From Methylobacterium sp. UNC378MF (GTDB lineage: Bacteria; Pseudomonadota; Alphaproteobacteria; Rhizobiales; Beijerinckiaceae), in contig NZ_FMWU01000013.1 in NCBI RefSeq assembly GCF_900103195.1, positions 62,001 through 126,000 on the forward strand: 64,000 nucleotides of DNA. Reading direction: 5' to 3'. Every line of letters starts with the position of its first letter. The first letter of the stretch is position 1. Below, in pieces: positions 18,515 to 28,666 of this stretch. The translations under genes and the position numbers were made by a program. The notes below the pieces were generated by a model. The model was given only the letters and a program-made list of their open reading frames with translations, had not been told where the DNA came from and did no database searches.

Positions 18515-19963
18515 ATGCCTGCGACCGCTCAAAGACCGTTCTGGATCGTCCCGCTGACGGTCGCCACCGCTCTGTTCATGGAGAACACCGATTCGACGGT
18601 GATCGCCACGGCGCTGCCCAGCATCGCGGCGAGCCTGAACGAGGATCCGATCGCCCTTAAGCTCGCCCTGACCTCCTACCTGGTCAGCCTCGCAATCTTC
18701 ATCCCGGTGAGCGGCTGGATGGCCGACCGCTACGGATCGCGGACGGTTTTCCGTGTCGCCCTGGTCGTGTTCATGGCCGGCTCGCTCGCCTGCGCGGCCG
18801 CCAATGGGCTGGCATGGTTCGTCGCCGCGCGGTTCCTCCAGGGGATGGGCGGCGCCATGATGGTGCCGGTCGGGCGCCTCGTCGTGCTGCGCAGCGTGCC
18901 GAAATCGCAGCTGGTCACAGCGCTGGCCTACCTGACCTTCCCGGCCCTCGTCGGCCCGGTGCTGGGACCGCCCGTCGGCGGCCTGATCACCACCTGGTTC
19001 GACTGGCGGTGGATCTTCTTCATCAACCTGCCGATCGGCTGTGCCGGAATCGTGCTGGCGAGCCTGTATTTCGAGGATGTGCGCGAGCCCGAGCGACCGC
19101 CCCTCGACATCCTCGGCTTCGTCCTGCTCGGCACCGGGCTCGCTGCGCTGATGCTCGGACTCGCCTCGCTGGGCCGCCACCTGCTGCCCGGCTCCGTCTC
19201 GTGGGGCTGCCTCTCCGCGGGCGCGGTCCTGCTGCCGCTCTACTGGGCGCATGGCAGGCGGGTCGCCCACCCGATCGTGCGGCTCGACTTGATGGAGCGG
19301 CCGACCTTCCGGGTCGCGGTGATCGGCGGCAGCCTGTTCCGGATCGGAACCGGCGCGATCCCGTTCCTGTTGCCCTTGATGCTGCAGGTCGGTTTCGGCC
19401 TCGACGCCCTGCATTCCGGACTGATCACCTTCGCGGCGGCGGCCGGCGCGATGTTCGTGAAGACCCTGGCGCCGAAGATCCTCCGCCGCACCGGCTTCCG
19501 GACCCTGATGGTCTGGAACGCGCTGGTCGCCTCCCTCTTTCTGGCGGTCAACGGGTTCTACACCGCGCAGACATCGCACTGGATCATGGTGGCCCTGCTG
19601 TTTGTCGGCGGCTGTTCGCGCTCGATCCAGTTCACCTGCGTCAACGCCATCGCGTATGCGGATCTCGAATCCCGCGAGATGAGCGCGGCCACCAGCTTCG
19701 CCAGCGTCTGCCAGCAGCTGTCGCTGAGCCTCGGCGTCACGCTCGGCGCGCTGGCGCTGGAGGGAACGGCCGCCTGGCACGGGCGGACGCAGATCGAGGC
19801 CGCCGATTTCGGGCCGGCCTTCTTCGCCGTGGCGATGATCTCGGCGGCTTCCGTGCTGGGCTTCCGCAAGCTGGCGGCGGATGCCGGCGCGGAGATTTCC
19901 GGGCGCAAGACCGTCGCCGCGACGGCGGCTCCGTCCGCCGCGATGAGGCCGCGGCACGGCTGA
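18515..19963 (+). CDS. MFS transporter, DHA2 (EmrB/QacA-like) family
   Basis: A 482-residue multidrug-efflux-type transporter with about 13-14 hydrophobic segments. It shows the DHA2 features ENTDSTVIATALPSIA in helix 1, SGWMADRYGSRTVF (motif A) and GPVLGPPVGGLIT (motif C of antiporters). ATG 18515 (MPATAQRPFW) is chosen over an upstream start at 18377 because the extra 46 residues are Arg/Cys-rich and not membrane-like. No membrane-fusion partner is adjacent, so it probably works alone in the inner membrane. The stop abuts the converging DoxX stop. Confidence 0.88.
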   Translation: MPATAQRPFWIVPLTVATALFMENTDSTVIATALPSIAASLNEDPIALKLALTSYLVSLAIFIPVSGWMADRYGSRTVFRVALVVFMAGSLACAAANGLAWFVAARFLQGMGGAMMVPVGRLVVLRSVPKSQLVTALAYLTFPALVGPVLGPPVGGLITTWFDWRWIFFINLPIGCAGIVLASLYFEDVREPERPPLDILGFVLLGTGLAALMLGLASLGRHLLPGSVSWGCLSAGAVLLPLYWAHGRRVAHPIVRLDLMERPTFRVAVIGGSLFRIGTGAIPFLLPLMLQVGFGLDALHSGLITFAAAAGAMFVKTLAPKILRRTGFRTLMVWNALVASLFLAVNGFYTAQTSHWIMVALLFVGGCSRSIQFTCVNAIAYADLESREMSAATSFASVCQQLSLSLGVTLGALALEGTAAWHGRTQIEAADFGPAFFAVAMISAASVLGFRKLAADAGAEISGRKTVAATAAPSAAMRPRHG

Positions 19964-20491
19964 TCAGGCCGCCGCGCGTGCAGGCGCGCGTCCGGTCGGA
20001 CGCTTGCCGCCGCCCCGCGCGGCGTTGCCCTTCGCCGAGGCCTTTCCGGCGGTGGCCTTGGCGCTCGACGCCGCGGCCGGGACACCGGCCCGCCAGCCCT
20101 GCCAGCTCCACGCGCCGGGGCCCATCAGGGCGTAGATCAGGAAACCGCCCGCCAGCCCGAGATCGGCCAGCATCAGCGTGCGCTCGGCGACCGCGGCCGG
20201 ACCGACGAAGTGCCAGAACGGGTGGAGCACGAAGGCCGTCACGGCCGCGAAGGCGGCGAGCGCCAGGCCGGTCAATCGCGGCAGCACGCCGAGGATCAGT
20301 GCCAGCGGTCCGAAGACCTGAACCACCACGGCGGCGGTGGCGACGCCGTTTGGGGCTGGCATGCCGCTGCCGGCAAGCGTGAGAGCGAAGCCTGAGACGT
20401 TGAGCGCCCGCGCGATTCCGGTGGGCAGCAGCGCGGCGGCAAGCAGCACACGCGCAGCGAGGAGGGTTCCGTCCTGGACGCGGGCGATCAT
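19964..20491 (-). CDS. DoxX family membrane protein with basic C-terminal tail
   Basis: A 175-residue DoxX-type protein. Four hydrophobic segments span residues about 8-130 (LLAARVLLAAALLPTGIARA, VFGPLALILGVLPRLTGLAL, ADLGLAGGFLIYAL). The last 45 residues are Ala/Lys/Arg/Gly-rich (AKATAGKASAKGNAARGGGK), unlike typical DoxX proteins, and should be cytoplasmic and disordered. The family is linked to redox or sulfur chemistry in other organisms, but no partner is nearby. ATG 20491 gives MIARVQDGTLLAAR, a normal start. Confidence 0.8.
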   Translation of the reverse strand: MIARVQDGTLLAARVLLAAALLPTGIARALNVSGFALTLAGSGMPAPNGVATAAVVVQVFGPLALILGVLPRLTGLALAAFAAVTAFVLHPFWHFVGPAAVAERTLMLADLGLAGGFLIYALMGPGAWSWQGWRAGVPAAASSAKATAGKASAKGNAARGGGKRPTGRAPARAAA

Positions 20492-20566
20492 GGGCGGGTC
20501 CGGTCAGCTGGGTTGAAGCCCGGAGCTTGACCGTTTCCCGCTGAAGACCGCGTTAAGCCCGACGCC

Positions 20567-21838
20567 TCAGCCGCCCACCCCGCCGCGGAACAATCGGCCC
20601 CTCTCGGTCCAGGCCACCACCAGCAGCGCCAGACCGCCCAGACCCGCGTAGCCGATCGCCACCGGCAGCACCGTGCCGTCGAAGGCCTGCCCGATCAGGA
20701 AGCCGCAGAGGGCGCCGAGGATCGTCGTGTAGAAGCCGAGGAACGACGACGCCGTGCCCGCGATGGCGCCGAGGGGCTCCAGCGCCAGCGCGTTGAAGTT
20801 CGGCATCGCGAAGCTCATCAAGAACTGATTCAACGCCAGGAGCGCCAGGAACAGGGCCAGCGGCGGACGGCCCTGATAGGCGAAGCCGACGCCGACCTGC
20901 ACCAGCGCGACCACCAGGAAGGCGATGATCCCGCCGTGGGACATCGCCCGCATGCCGATCCGCCGGACGACACGGGCGTTGATCAGCGTCGCCACGCCCA
21001 TGGAACCCGCCACCAGCCCGAAGGCCAGAGGGAAGAGTGGGCCGAGATGGTACAGGCCGGTGTCGAATACCTGCTGGGCGGAGCCCACGTAGCCCATGAT
21101 GCAGCCGGTCATCAGGCCGAGCGCGGTGGTGTAGCCGATGGCGACGCGCGTCCTGAGCGTGAGCCGGATCGCCTCCCAGGTCGCGGCCGGCGAGAGCGGC
21201 CGGCGGTATTCTGGGTGCAGGGTCTCGGGCATCCGCAGGGAGAACCAGAGGGTCAGCCAGAAGGCCAGGACCAGCATCGAGACGAAGACGTAGACCCAGG
21301 ATCCCAGGGCCAGCATCATCCCGCCGATCGCGGGCGCGATCATCGGTACGATCAGGAACACCATCATGGTGAGCGACATCACGCTCGCCATCTCGCGGCC
21401 GGCGAACCGGTCGCGCACGATCGCGACCGACAGCACGCGCCCACCGGCCGCCCCCACGCCCTGGATGATCCGCGCGGCGAGCAGCCAGCCGAAACTCGGC
21501 GCCACCATGGCGAGGCCGCAGCCGACCGTATAGACGGCGAGGCTTGCGAGCAGCACCGGCCTTCGCCCGAGCGCGTCCGAGACCGGCCCGTAGACGATCT
21601 GCGCGAAGCCGAAGCCGATCATGTAGACGTAGACGAGGAGCTGCAGCCGGTTGGGATCCGGCACGGAGAAGCGCGCCTCGATCGCCGGGAAAGCCGGCAG
21701 CAGGTTGTCGATGGAGATCGCCGTCACCGCCATCATCAGAGCGATGATGGCGACGAACTCGGCAAAGCCCGGGCCCGACCAGGGTCGCAGCGTACGGACC
21801 TCTTGGACGGGTGGTACGGGCCGGATCGCGATGGTCAA
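20567..21838 (-). CDS. Bcr/CflA-type multidrug efflux MFS transporter
   Basis: A 423-residue transporter with twelve hydrophobic segments. Bcr/CflA signatures are SIDNLLPAFPAIEARF in helix 1, GFGFAQIVYGPVSDALGRRP (motif A) and RIIQGVGAAGGRVLSVAIVR in helix 4. Arg at RDRFAGREMASVMS follows the family pattern. Substrates would be drugs or sulfonamide-like compounds by family precedent. ATG 21838 gives a short cytoplasmic N-terminus before helix 1. The next gene upstream on the same strand is another transporter, 87 bases away. Confidence 0.9.
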   Translation of the reverse strand: MTIAIRPVPPVQEVRTLRPWSGPGFAEFVAIIALMMAVTAISIDNLLPAFPAIEARFSVPDPNRLQLLVYVYMIGFGFAQIVYGPVSDALGRRPVLLASLAVYTVGCGLAMVAPSFGWLLAARIIQGVGAAGGRVLSVAIVRDRFAGREMASVMSLTMMVFLIVPMIAPAIGGMMLALGSWVYVFVSMLVLAFWLTLWFSLRMPETLHPEYRRPLSPAATWEAIRLTLRTRVAIGYTTALGLMTGCIMGYVGSAQQVFDTGLYHLGPLFPLAFGLVAGSMGVATLINARVVRRIGMRAMSHGGIIAFLVVALVQVGVGFAYQGRPPLALFLALLALNQFLMSFAMPNFNALALEPLGAIAGTASSFLGFYTTILGALCGFLIGQAFDGTVLPVAIGYAGLGGLALLVVAWTERGRLFRGGVGG

Positions 21839-21925
21839 AGCGGGTTCTCGGGATGCGCTGGGATTGGCCGATCAGGGCTCGTCCTTCGCGGCACACATGT
21901 GACAACCGCGCCCGCCCGGCGCAGT

Positions 21926-23212
21926 TCAGGCCGGCAGCGGGCGCAGGACCGGCTCGGCGGGCTTGCGGCCCACGAAGGCCGCCATCAGCGCCGCGACGAG
22001 GCACAGGAGGCCCGCCGACACGAAGGCGCCGAGATAGGTGCCGGTGTCGGTCCGGATCATGCCGGCGAGCCAGGCCGCCGAGGCCGCGCCGATCTGGTGG
22101 GCGGCCGCGATCCAGCCGAACATCAACGCGGCGTTCTCCTCGCCGAAGGACTTGCCCGCGAGCTGGACGGTGGGCGGCACCGTGGCGATCCAGTCGAGCC
22201 CGTAGAACACCGCGAACAGCGACAGGCCGTAGAAGCTGTAGTCGAAGGAATAGGGCAGGAAGATCAGCGAGAGGCCGCGCAAGCCGTAGTACCAAGCCAG
22301 CAGCTTACGCGAATCGAACCGGTCGGTGAGCCAGCCGGAGGCGGTCGTGCCGATCAGGTCGCAGATGCCCATCAGCGCCAGCAGACCGGCCGCCGTGACC
22401 TCGGCGATGCCGTGGTCGATGCAGGCCGGGATCAGGTGGGTGCCGATCAGGCCGTTGGTCGAGGCGCCGCAGATGAAGAACGTCCCGGCGAGCAGCCAGA
22501 AATCCCGGGAGCGCAGACCCACCCGCAGGCCGCGCAGCGCCCGGACGGCGGGATTCTCGGTGAGGACCGGCGTCGGCGTCACCGACGCCTCGCCGTAGCG
22601 GGGCAGGCCGAGATCCGCCGGCCGGTCGCGCAGGAACAGGGCTGCCAGCGGGATCAGAGCAAGGGTTGCCGCCGCGACCACCAGCGAGACGGAGCGCCAG
22701 CCCTGTCCCACCGCGAGCGAGGCCAGCATCGGCAGGAACACGAGCTGGCCCGTGGCGCTGCTCGCCGTCAGCATGCCGAGCACGAGGCCACGGCGCTTGG
22801 CGAACCAGCGCCCCGCGACGGTGGCGCCGAGGACGTTGGCGACCATCCCGGATCCGGATCCGACGACGAGGCCCCAGAGCAGAACCATCTGCCAGGGTGC
22901 GGTCATCAGGCTGGTGGCGGCGGTGCCGATCGCCAGGATCAGCAGCGCCGTGCAGACCGAGCGGCGCAGGCCGAACCGCTCGATGATCGCCACCGCGAAG
23001 GGGCCGATCATCCCGTACAGGAAGATGTTGAGTGCGATCCCGACGCTGATCGTGGCGGCGGACCAGCCGAATTCCCGCTCCCACGGCACGATCAGGACGC
23101 TCGGGGTGGCGCGGACGCCGGCGCCGACGAGCAGCACCACGAAGGTGATCGCCACGACGATCCAGGCATAATGCACGCGCGACCCGGGGCGCGTCTCGGT
23201 GAGGGTGGTCAT
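21926..23212 (-). CDS. MFS transporter, oxalate/formate antiporter or monocarboxylate-like
   Basis: A 428-residue transporter with twelve hydrophobic segments. The N-terminus (HYAWIVVAITFVVLLVGAGV, VLIVPWEREFGWSAATIS) and GPFAVAIIERFGLRRS are typical of the OFA/MCT-like group that carries carboxylates. WLTDRFDSRKLLAWYYGLRG marks the central cytoplasmic loop. ATG 23212 starts directly before this conserved N-terminus. It lies 29 bases after the marR gene on the same strand, so MarR probably controls it. Confidence 0.87.
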   Translation of the reverse strand: MTTLTETRPGSRVHYAWIVVAITFVVLLVGAGVRATPSVLIVPWEREFGWSAATISVGIALNIFLYGMIGPFAVAIIERFGLRRSVCTALLILAIGTAATSLMTAPWQMVLLWGLVVGSGSGMVANVLGATVAGRWFAKRRGLVLGMLTASSATGQLVFLPMLASLAVGQGWRSVSLVVAAATLALIPLAALFLRDRPADLGLPRYGEASVTPTPVLTENPAVRALRGLRVGLRSRDFWLLAGTFFICGASTNGLIGTHLIPACIDHGIAEVTAAGLLALMGICDLIGTTASGWLTDRFDSRKLLAWYYGLRGLSLIFLPYSFDYSFYGLSLFAVFYGLDWIATVPPTVQLAGKSFGEENAALMFGWIAAAHQIGAASAAWLAGMIRTDTGTYLGAFVSAGLLCLVAALMAAFVGRKPAEPVLRPLPA

Positions 23213-23241
23213 GGACGGGCTCCGGAAACGGGGCGGATCGG

Positions 23242-23658
23242 TCAGGCGGCGGAGATCAGGGCTTCCGCCATGGCGGAGACGGTTGCGGGATCGACCCGGG
23301 CATTGATGCGCGTCTGCGCCTCGCGCCAGTAGGGTGTCGCAGCCCCGAGCGCCGCGCGCCCGGAATCGGTCAAGGACACGCGGCGCTCGCGCGGATCCGC
23401 CTCGCCGGGGGTGACCGATACGAGCCCGCGCCGCTTGAGCGGATCCAGGTTGCGCCCCATCGTGGTCCGCTCCAGCGCCGCCTCGGCGGCGAGGCGGGTG
23501 ACCGGAACCGGCCCGAGCCGATCCAGATGGCGCAGAATCGCGAATTGCGTGACGCGAAGCCCGGTCGGCTTCAGTGCCGCGTCGTAGGTCGCCGTCAGCG
23601 CCCGCGTCGCACGACGCAGGGCGGAGCAGGTGCACGGCTCGGGGGGAGGACCACTCAT
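23242..23658 (-). CDS. MarR family transcriptional regulator
   Basis: A 138-residue winged-helix regulator. LRVTQFAILRHLDRLGPVPV begins the DNA-binding domain, AALERTTMGRNLDPLKRRGL is the recognition helix, and GEADPRERRVSLTDSGRA is the wing with its conserved Asp-x-Arg. Flanking helices would form the dimer. It is first in a two-gene unit with the MFS transporter and is divergent from gdh. Ligand-relieved repression of the transporter is the usual arrangement, inferred here from the gene order. Confidence 0.92.
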   Translation of the reverse strand: MSGPPPEPCTCSALRRATRALTATYDAALKPTGLRVTQFAILRHLDRLGPVPVTRLAAEAALERTTMGRNLDPLKRRGLVSVTPGEADPRERRVSLTDSGRAALGAATPYWREAQTRINARVDPATVSAMAEALISAA

Positions 23659-23817
23659 GGCATAGGTGTATATGCACGCATGCTCCCGGGGGCAAGCTGA
23701 AGCTGACGGTTCGCATCGATCGACACCCGTTGGCCCGGAAACAAGCGGGCGGCATCATCGACACGTCCGGCCACGGTGCTATCGCTTGGGCGAGTGACCC
23801 GGTTCGGGAGAAGCGCG

Positions 23818-26800
23818 ATGACACTCGAGACCGCGACGGCGTTGTCCTCCTCGGAGCAGAAGACAGCCCGCACCGGGCTGATCGAGGCGGCCGCCGACAT
23901 CGTCACCGAGCAAGGGGGACCGGGCGGATTCGTCCGCGACCTGTACGGACGCGTGACACCGGAGGATCTGGCGCCCTACGACCCCGCGGTCCTCGCAGAC
24001 CTCGCCGCCCGCGCCCGGGCCTTTCTGTCAGAACCCCGCAGCCCCGGCGACCCGGCGCGGATGCGCCTGAGCGACAGCGAGTTCCTGCGCGACGGACGGG
24101 CGCGCGAGACGACGATTCTCGAGGTGGTCAATGACAACCGCCCGTTCCTGCTGGACTCGACCCTGGCCGAACTGACCGAGCAGGGCCTCGCCCCGCAGCT
24201 CGTCGCGCATCCGATCCTCGGCGTGGAGCGGGACGGCGCCGGCGGGCTCATCCGGGTGGTCGGGGAGACGACCGCGGACGCGCACGGGAGTCTGGCGCGC
24301 GAGAGCTTCATCCACATCCATCTCGACCGTTTGGCAGCCGAGACCGGCGAGCGGCTCCTCAACGCCCTCGACGCGGTCTACCGGGACGTCGCCCTGGCGA
24401 GCGACGATCACAACGCCATGCTGGCGCGCCTCAGCGACCTCGCGGCGGATCTGGGTCGGACGCCGACTCCGGTGCCGGAGCCGGAAACCGAAGAGGCGCG
24501 GGCCTTCCTCGAATGGCTGACGGACGGCCAGTTCCTGATCCTCGGCATGCAGGAGCACGGCATCGCCGGCGACGCGCATCCCTTGGTCGATGGGTCGAGC
24601 CTCGGCGTTCTCCGCGATCCCGGCGCGACGCCTCTGCGCCGGGGCAACACCCCGGTGGATTACACGCCGGAAATCCTCGCCTTCCTGGAAGAGCCGCAGC
24701 CACTGATCATCACCAAGGCGAGCGTGAAGTCCCGGGTCCATCGGTCGGCCTTCCTGGACTATGTCGGCGTCAAGCTGTTCTCCGGCCTCGGCAAGCTGTC
24801 GGGCGAGGTGCGGATCGTCGGGCTGTTCACCGCCTCGGCCTATACGAGCCCGGCCCGCGAAATACCCGTCCTGCGCCGGAAGGTGGAAGCCGTCGTCCGT
24901 CGCGCCGGCCTCGACCCGACGAGCCATGCGGGCCGCAGCCTCCTGGCCGTGCTGGAGAGCTACCCACGGGACGAACTCTTCCAGATCGACATCGACCGGC
25001 TCTACCGGTTCACCCTCGCCATCGCCGCCCTCGCCGACCGGCCACGCGTCCGCGTGCTGTCCCGTCCGGACCGCTTCGGTCGCTTCGTCTCGCTGCTCGT
25101 CTACGTTCCGAAGGACCGCTACGATTCTGGGGTGCGGACCCGGATCGGCAGCTATCTCGCCGAGACCTACGGCGGGCAGCTCAGCGCTGCCTATCCCGAC
25201 TATCCGGAAGGCTCGCTAGCCCGAATCCACTACATCATCGGCCTGCCCGATCAGGGAGGCCCGGAGCACGATCCCGCGTCTCTCGAAGCCGGGATCGTCG
25301 CCCTGGTCCGGACGTGGGGTGATGCGCTGCGGGCGGCGCTGGCCGAGACCCAGGGCGGCGACCGGGCGCGCCAGCTGGCCGCGCGCTACGGCGACGCGTT
25401 CTCCGCCGCATACCGTGACAACTTCCAGCCGGAGGTCGCCGTCGCCGACGTGGCGATTCTGGACAGCCTCGGCGAGATGCAGCCGCGCGCGGTCCATCTC
25501 GGACGCCGGCCCAGCGATGCTGACGGGCAGGTCCGCCTGAAGGTGTTCTCGCGCGGGACCGCCATCGCCCTGTCCGATCGTGTACCGGTGCTCGAAAATC
25601 TCGGCTTCCGCGTCATCAACGAACGCACCTACCGGATTGCGCCGGCGGGGGCGGAGGAGTCAGCCCGGATCTGGCTGCACGACATGCTGATCGAGCGCGC
25701 CTCCGGCGCAGCGATCGATCTCGGGGCACTGGAGCGACCGCTCGAAGCCGCGATGCTCGCCATCGCGGATGGTGCGGCCGAATCCGACGGCTACAACCGC
25801 CTCGTTCTGGAGGCCGCCCTCCCCTGGCGCGAGGCGGCCCTGCTCCGAGCGCTCGGTCGCTACCTGCGGCAGCTGCGGATCCGCTACGGCCAGGACTACC
25901 TCGCCGGCACGCTGAGCCGCCACGCCGGGGTCGCCCGCGCGATCGTCGCGCTGTTCGGTGCCCGGTTCGACCCGGCCGTCACCGGCGATCGAGCGGCGCG
26001 GGAGGCGCAGGTCCGCGCCGGCATCGAGACGGCGCTCGCCGAGGTCACCAGCCTCGATGACGACCGGATCCTGCGCCGGTTCGTCAACCTCGTCGAGGCC
26101 GCGGTGCGGACCAACTTCTTCCAGACTGGGGCGGACGGGCAGCCGCGGGAGACGATCAGCTTCAAGTTTGCCTGCGCGAAGGTGACGGCGATGCCGTTGC
26201 CGCGGCCGTTCTTCGAGATCTTCGTCTATTCGCCGCGGGTGGAGGGCGTGCACCTGCGCTTCGGCTACGTCGCCCGCGGCGGTCTGCGCTGGTCCGACCG
26301 GCCGGAGGATTTCCGCACCGAAATCCTCGGTCTCGTGAAGGCCCAGCAGGTCAAGAACGCCGTGATCGTGCCGGTGGGCGCCAAGGGCGGCTTCTTCCCG
26401 AAGCGGCTGCCGCCGGCCTCTGATCGGGCCGCCTGGATGCAAGAGGGCACCGAGAGCTACCGGATCTTCATCCGCACCCTTCTCGAACTCACCGACAACA
26501 TCGTCGACAACGCTATCGTGCCCCCGCCCGACACGGTGCGGCACGATCCAGACGATGCCTATCTCGTGGTCGCCGCCGACAAGGGCACCGCCACCTTCTC
26601 GGACATCGCCAACGCCCTCTCGCTGGAAAAGGGCCACTGGCTGGGCGACGCCTTCGCGTCCGGCGGCAGCCAGGGCTACGACCACAAGGGCATGGGCATC
26701 ACCGCCCGCGGCGCCTGGGAGGCGGTGCGCCGCCATTTCCGTGAGATCGACATCGACGTGCAGACCGACCCGATCACCACGGTCGGCGTCGGCGACATGT

Positions 26801-28662
26801 CGGGCGATGTGTTCGGCAACGGCATGCTGCTCTCGGAGAGCATCCGCCTCATCGCGGCCTTCGACCACCGGGACATCTTCCTTGATCCGAATCCGGATCC
26901 GGCGGCGAGCTTCGCCGAGCGTCGGCGGCTGTTCGATCTGGGGCGGTCGTCCTGGGCGGATTACGACCGGAGCCTGATCTCGGAGGGCGGCGGCTTATTC
27001 TCGCGCAGCCTGAAGACCGTACCGCTGTCGCAGGCGATCCGGTCGGCGCTGGGCTTCGAACGGGCCGAGGCGACGCCCACTGAGCTGATGCAGGCGATCC
27101 TGAAGGCGCCCGCCGACCTGCTCTGGTTCGGCGGCATCGGCACCTATGTCCGGGCCACCACCGAGACCGACGAGGATGCCGGCGACCGCGCCAATGATGC
27201 CCTGCGCATCACCGGCCCGGAGCTGCGCGCGAAGGTCGTCGGCGAAGGCGCCAATCTCGGCCTCACGCAGCGCGGGCGCGTCGAGGCCGCGCGCGCGGGC
27301 GTCCGCCTCAACACCGACGCCATCGACAACTCGGCCGGCGTCAACACTTCGGACGTCGAGGTGAACATCAAGATCGCTCTGATGATTCCGGAGCGCGACG
27401 GCCGGCTGAGCTACGCGGCGCGCAACGCCCTGCTCGCCGACATGACCGACGAGGTCGGACGCTTGGTCCTCCGCAACAACGAACTCCAGACGCTCGCCCT
27501 GTCCCTTGCCCAGCGCAGCGGGCTGGGCGAGACCGGCTTTGCCATGCGGACGATGCAAGCGCTGGAGGCGGAGGGCCGACTCGACCGGTCGGTGGAGTTC
27601 CTGCCGGAGGACGGCACCCTCGCCGAGCGCATGCGGCGGAACGAGGGGCTGACCCGGCCGGAATACGCCGTCCTGCTCGCCTACGCGAAGCTGTCGCTGC
27701 ACGACGCAATCCTCGAGAGCGCCGTCCCGAATGACCCGTATTTCGACCGGGAGCTGCAGCGCTACTTCCCGAAGGCGCTGCGCGAGCGCTTCCCGGACGC
27801 TGTCAAGGGGCACCGTCTGCGCCGCGAGATCATCGCCACGGCACTCGCTAACATCATCGTCAATCGCGGCGGCCCGTCGCTGGTGACCCGCCTGGTCGAC
27901 GGCACCGGGGCCGACGCCGCGACCATCGCCAAGGCCTACGCGGTGACCCGCGACGCCTTCGGCCTGATGGAGCTGAACCTCGCCATCGACGGGCTCGCGG
28001 GCCGCGTTTCCGGCCAGGGGCAGCTCGACCTTTATGCGGAGGTGCAGGATCTGCTGACGAACCGGATCGTGTGGTTCATCCGCAATCTCGACCTGACCGG
28101 CGGACTCGCGCCGGTGGTCGCCCGCTATCGGGACGGCATCGCGGCCGTGGAGGCGGCCCTGCCCAAGGTCCTCGGCGACGAAGCCCTGACGACGATCGGC
28201 GACCGGGAGGCAGAGTTGACCGGACATGGCATGGCCAAAGCCCAGGCCCGGCGGCTCGCCTCGCTCACCGCCTTGGTCTCCGCGCCCGATATCGTTCGGG
28301 TCGCGGAGGCGAGTGGCCGACCGGTCGAGGAGGTCGCGGCGACTCATTTCGCGCTGGAACACGCCTTCCGTCTCGACGACCTCGCCGCTGCGGCGCGCAC
28401 CGTGCCGGTGGCCGACACGTTCGACCGCGTCGCCCTGGAGCGCGCGGGAGCCGGCATCGCCGCCGCCCACCGGAAGCTGACCGCCGAGGTGGTGGCGGAT
28501 CTCGGCGCCGGGCCCGATGCGGTGAAGGCCTGGATCAAGGCGCGCGGCGCCCCGCTGGCCAGGATCCGCGAGGCGGTGGACGCGATCAGTGCCTCCGGCC
28601 TCACGGTCTCCAAGGCGACGGTGGCCGCGAGTCTGCTGGGCGACCTGGTCCGGACCGATTGA
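23818..28662 (+). CDS. NAD-specific glutamate dehydrogenase (large, ~180 kDa class)
   Basis: A 1614-residue NAD-dependent glutamate dehydrogenase that oxidises glutamate to 2-oxoglutarate and ammonium. The N-terminal ~700 residues form ACT-like regulatory domains. The catalytic region includes GGLRWSDRPEDFRTEILGLV at about 821 and the active-site Lys856 in VGAKGGFFPKR, with DFASGGSQGYDHKGMG-type and AADKGTATFSDIAN motifs after it. The C-terminal ~450 residues are helical. ATG 23818 follows GGGAG with good spacing; a start 42 bases upstream is less likely. It is divergent from marR, and the next transporter gene converges on its stop with four bases between. Confidence 0.96.
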   Translation: MTLETATALSSSEQKTARTGLIEAAADIVTEQGGPGGFVRDLYGRVTPEDLAPYDPAVLADLAARARAFLSEPRSPGDPARMRLSDSEFLRDGRARETTILEVVNDNRPFLLDSTLAELTEQGLAPQLVAHPILGVERDGAGGLIRVVGETTADAHGSLARESFIHIHLDRLAAETGERLLNALDAVYRDVALASDDHNAMLARLSDLAADLGRTPTPVPEPETEEARAFLEWLTDGQFLILGMQEHGIAGDAHPLVDGSSLGVLRDPGATPLRRGNTPVDYTPEILAFLEEPQPLIITKASVKSRVHRSAFLDYVGVKLFSGLGKLSGEVRIVGLFTASAYTSPAREIPVLRRKVEAVVRRAGLDPTSHAGRSLLAVLESYPRDELFQIDIDRLYRFTLAIAALADRPRVRVLSRPDRFGRFVSLLVYVPKDRYDSGVRTRIGSYLAETYGGQLSAAYPDYPEGSLARIHYIIGLPDQGGPEHDPASLEAGIVALVRTWGDALRAALAETQGGDRARQLAARYGDAFSAAYRDNFQPEVAVADVAILDSLGEMQPRAVHLGRRPSDADGQVRLKVFSRGTAIALSDRVPVLENLGFRVINERTYRIAPAGAEESARIWLHDMLIERASGAAIDLGALERPLEAAMLAIADGAAESDGYNRLVLEAALPWREAALLRALGRYLRQLRIRYGQDYLAGTLSRHAGVARAIVALFGARFDPAVTGDRAAREAQVRAGIETALAEVTSLDDDRILRRFVNLVEAAVRTNFFQTGADGQPRETISFKFACAKVTAMPLPRPFFEIFVYSPRVEGVHLRFGYVARGGLRWSDRPEDFRTEILGLVKAQQVKNAVIVPVGAKGGFFPKRLPPASDRAAWMQEGTESYRIFIRTLLELTDNIVDNAIVPPPDTVRHDPDDAYLVVAADKGTATFSDIANALSLEKGHWLGDAFASGGSQGYDHKGMGITARGAWEAVRRHFREIDIDVQTDPITTVGVGDMSGDVFGNGMLLSESIRLIAAFDHRDIFLDPNPDPAASFAERRRLFDLGRSSWADYDRSLISEGGGLFSRSLKTVPLSQAIRSALGFERAEATPTELMQAILKAPADLLWFGGIGTYVRATTETDEDAGDRANDALRITGPELRAKVVGEGANLGLTQRGRVEAARAGVRLNTDAIDNSAGVNTSDVEVNIKIALMIPERDGRLSYAARNALLADMTDEVGRLVLRNNELQTLALSLAQRSGLGETGFAMRTMQALEAEGRLDRSVEFLPEDGTLAERMRRNEGLTRPEYAVLLAYAKLSLHDAILESAVPNDPYFDRELQRYFPKALRERFPDAVKGHRLRREIIATALANIIVNRGGPSLVTRLVDGTGADAATIAKAYAVTRDAFGLMELNLAIDGLAGRVSGQGQLDLYAEVQDLLTNRIVWFIRNLDLTGGLAPVVARYRDGIAAVEAALPKVLGDEALTTIGDREAELTGHGMAKAQARRLASLTALVSAPDIVRVAEASGRPVEEVAATHFALEHAFRLDDLAAAARTVPVADTFDRVALERAGAGIAAAHRKLTAEVVADLGAGPDAVKAWIKARGAPLARIREAVDAISASGLTVSKATVAASLLGDLVRTD

Positions 28663-28666
28663 CCGA

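Noticed and set aside
20936..23332. 798-codon + strand frame opposite two MFS genes
   Set aside because: Extremely Arg/Gly/Asp/Gln-rich, spans two real genes and their gap, no recognisable domain.
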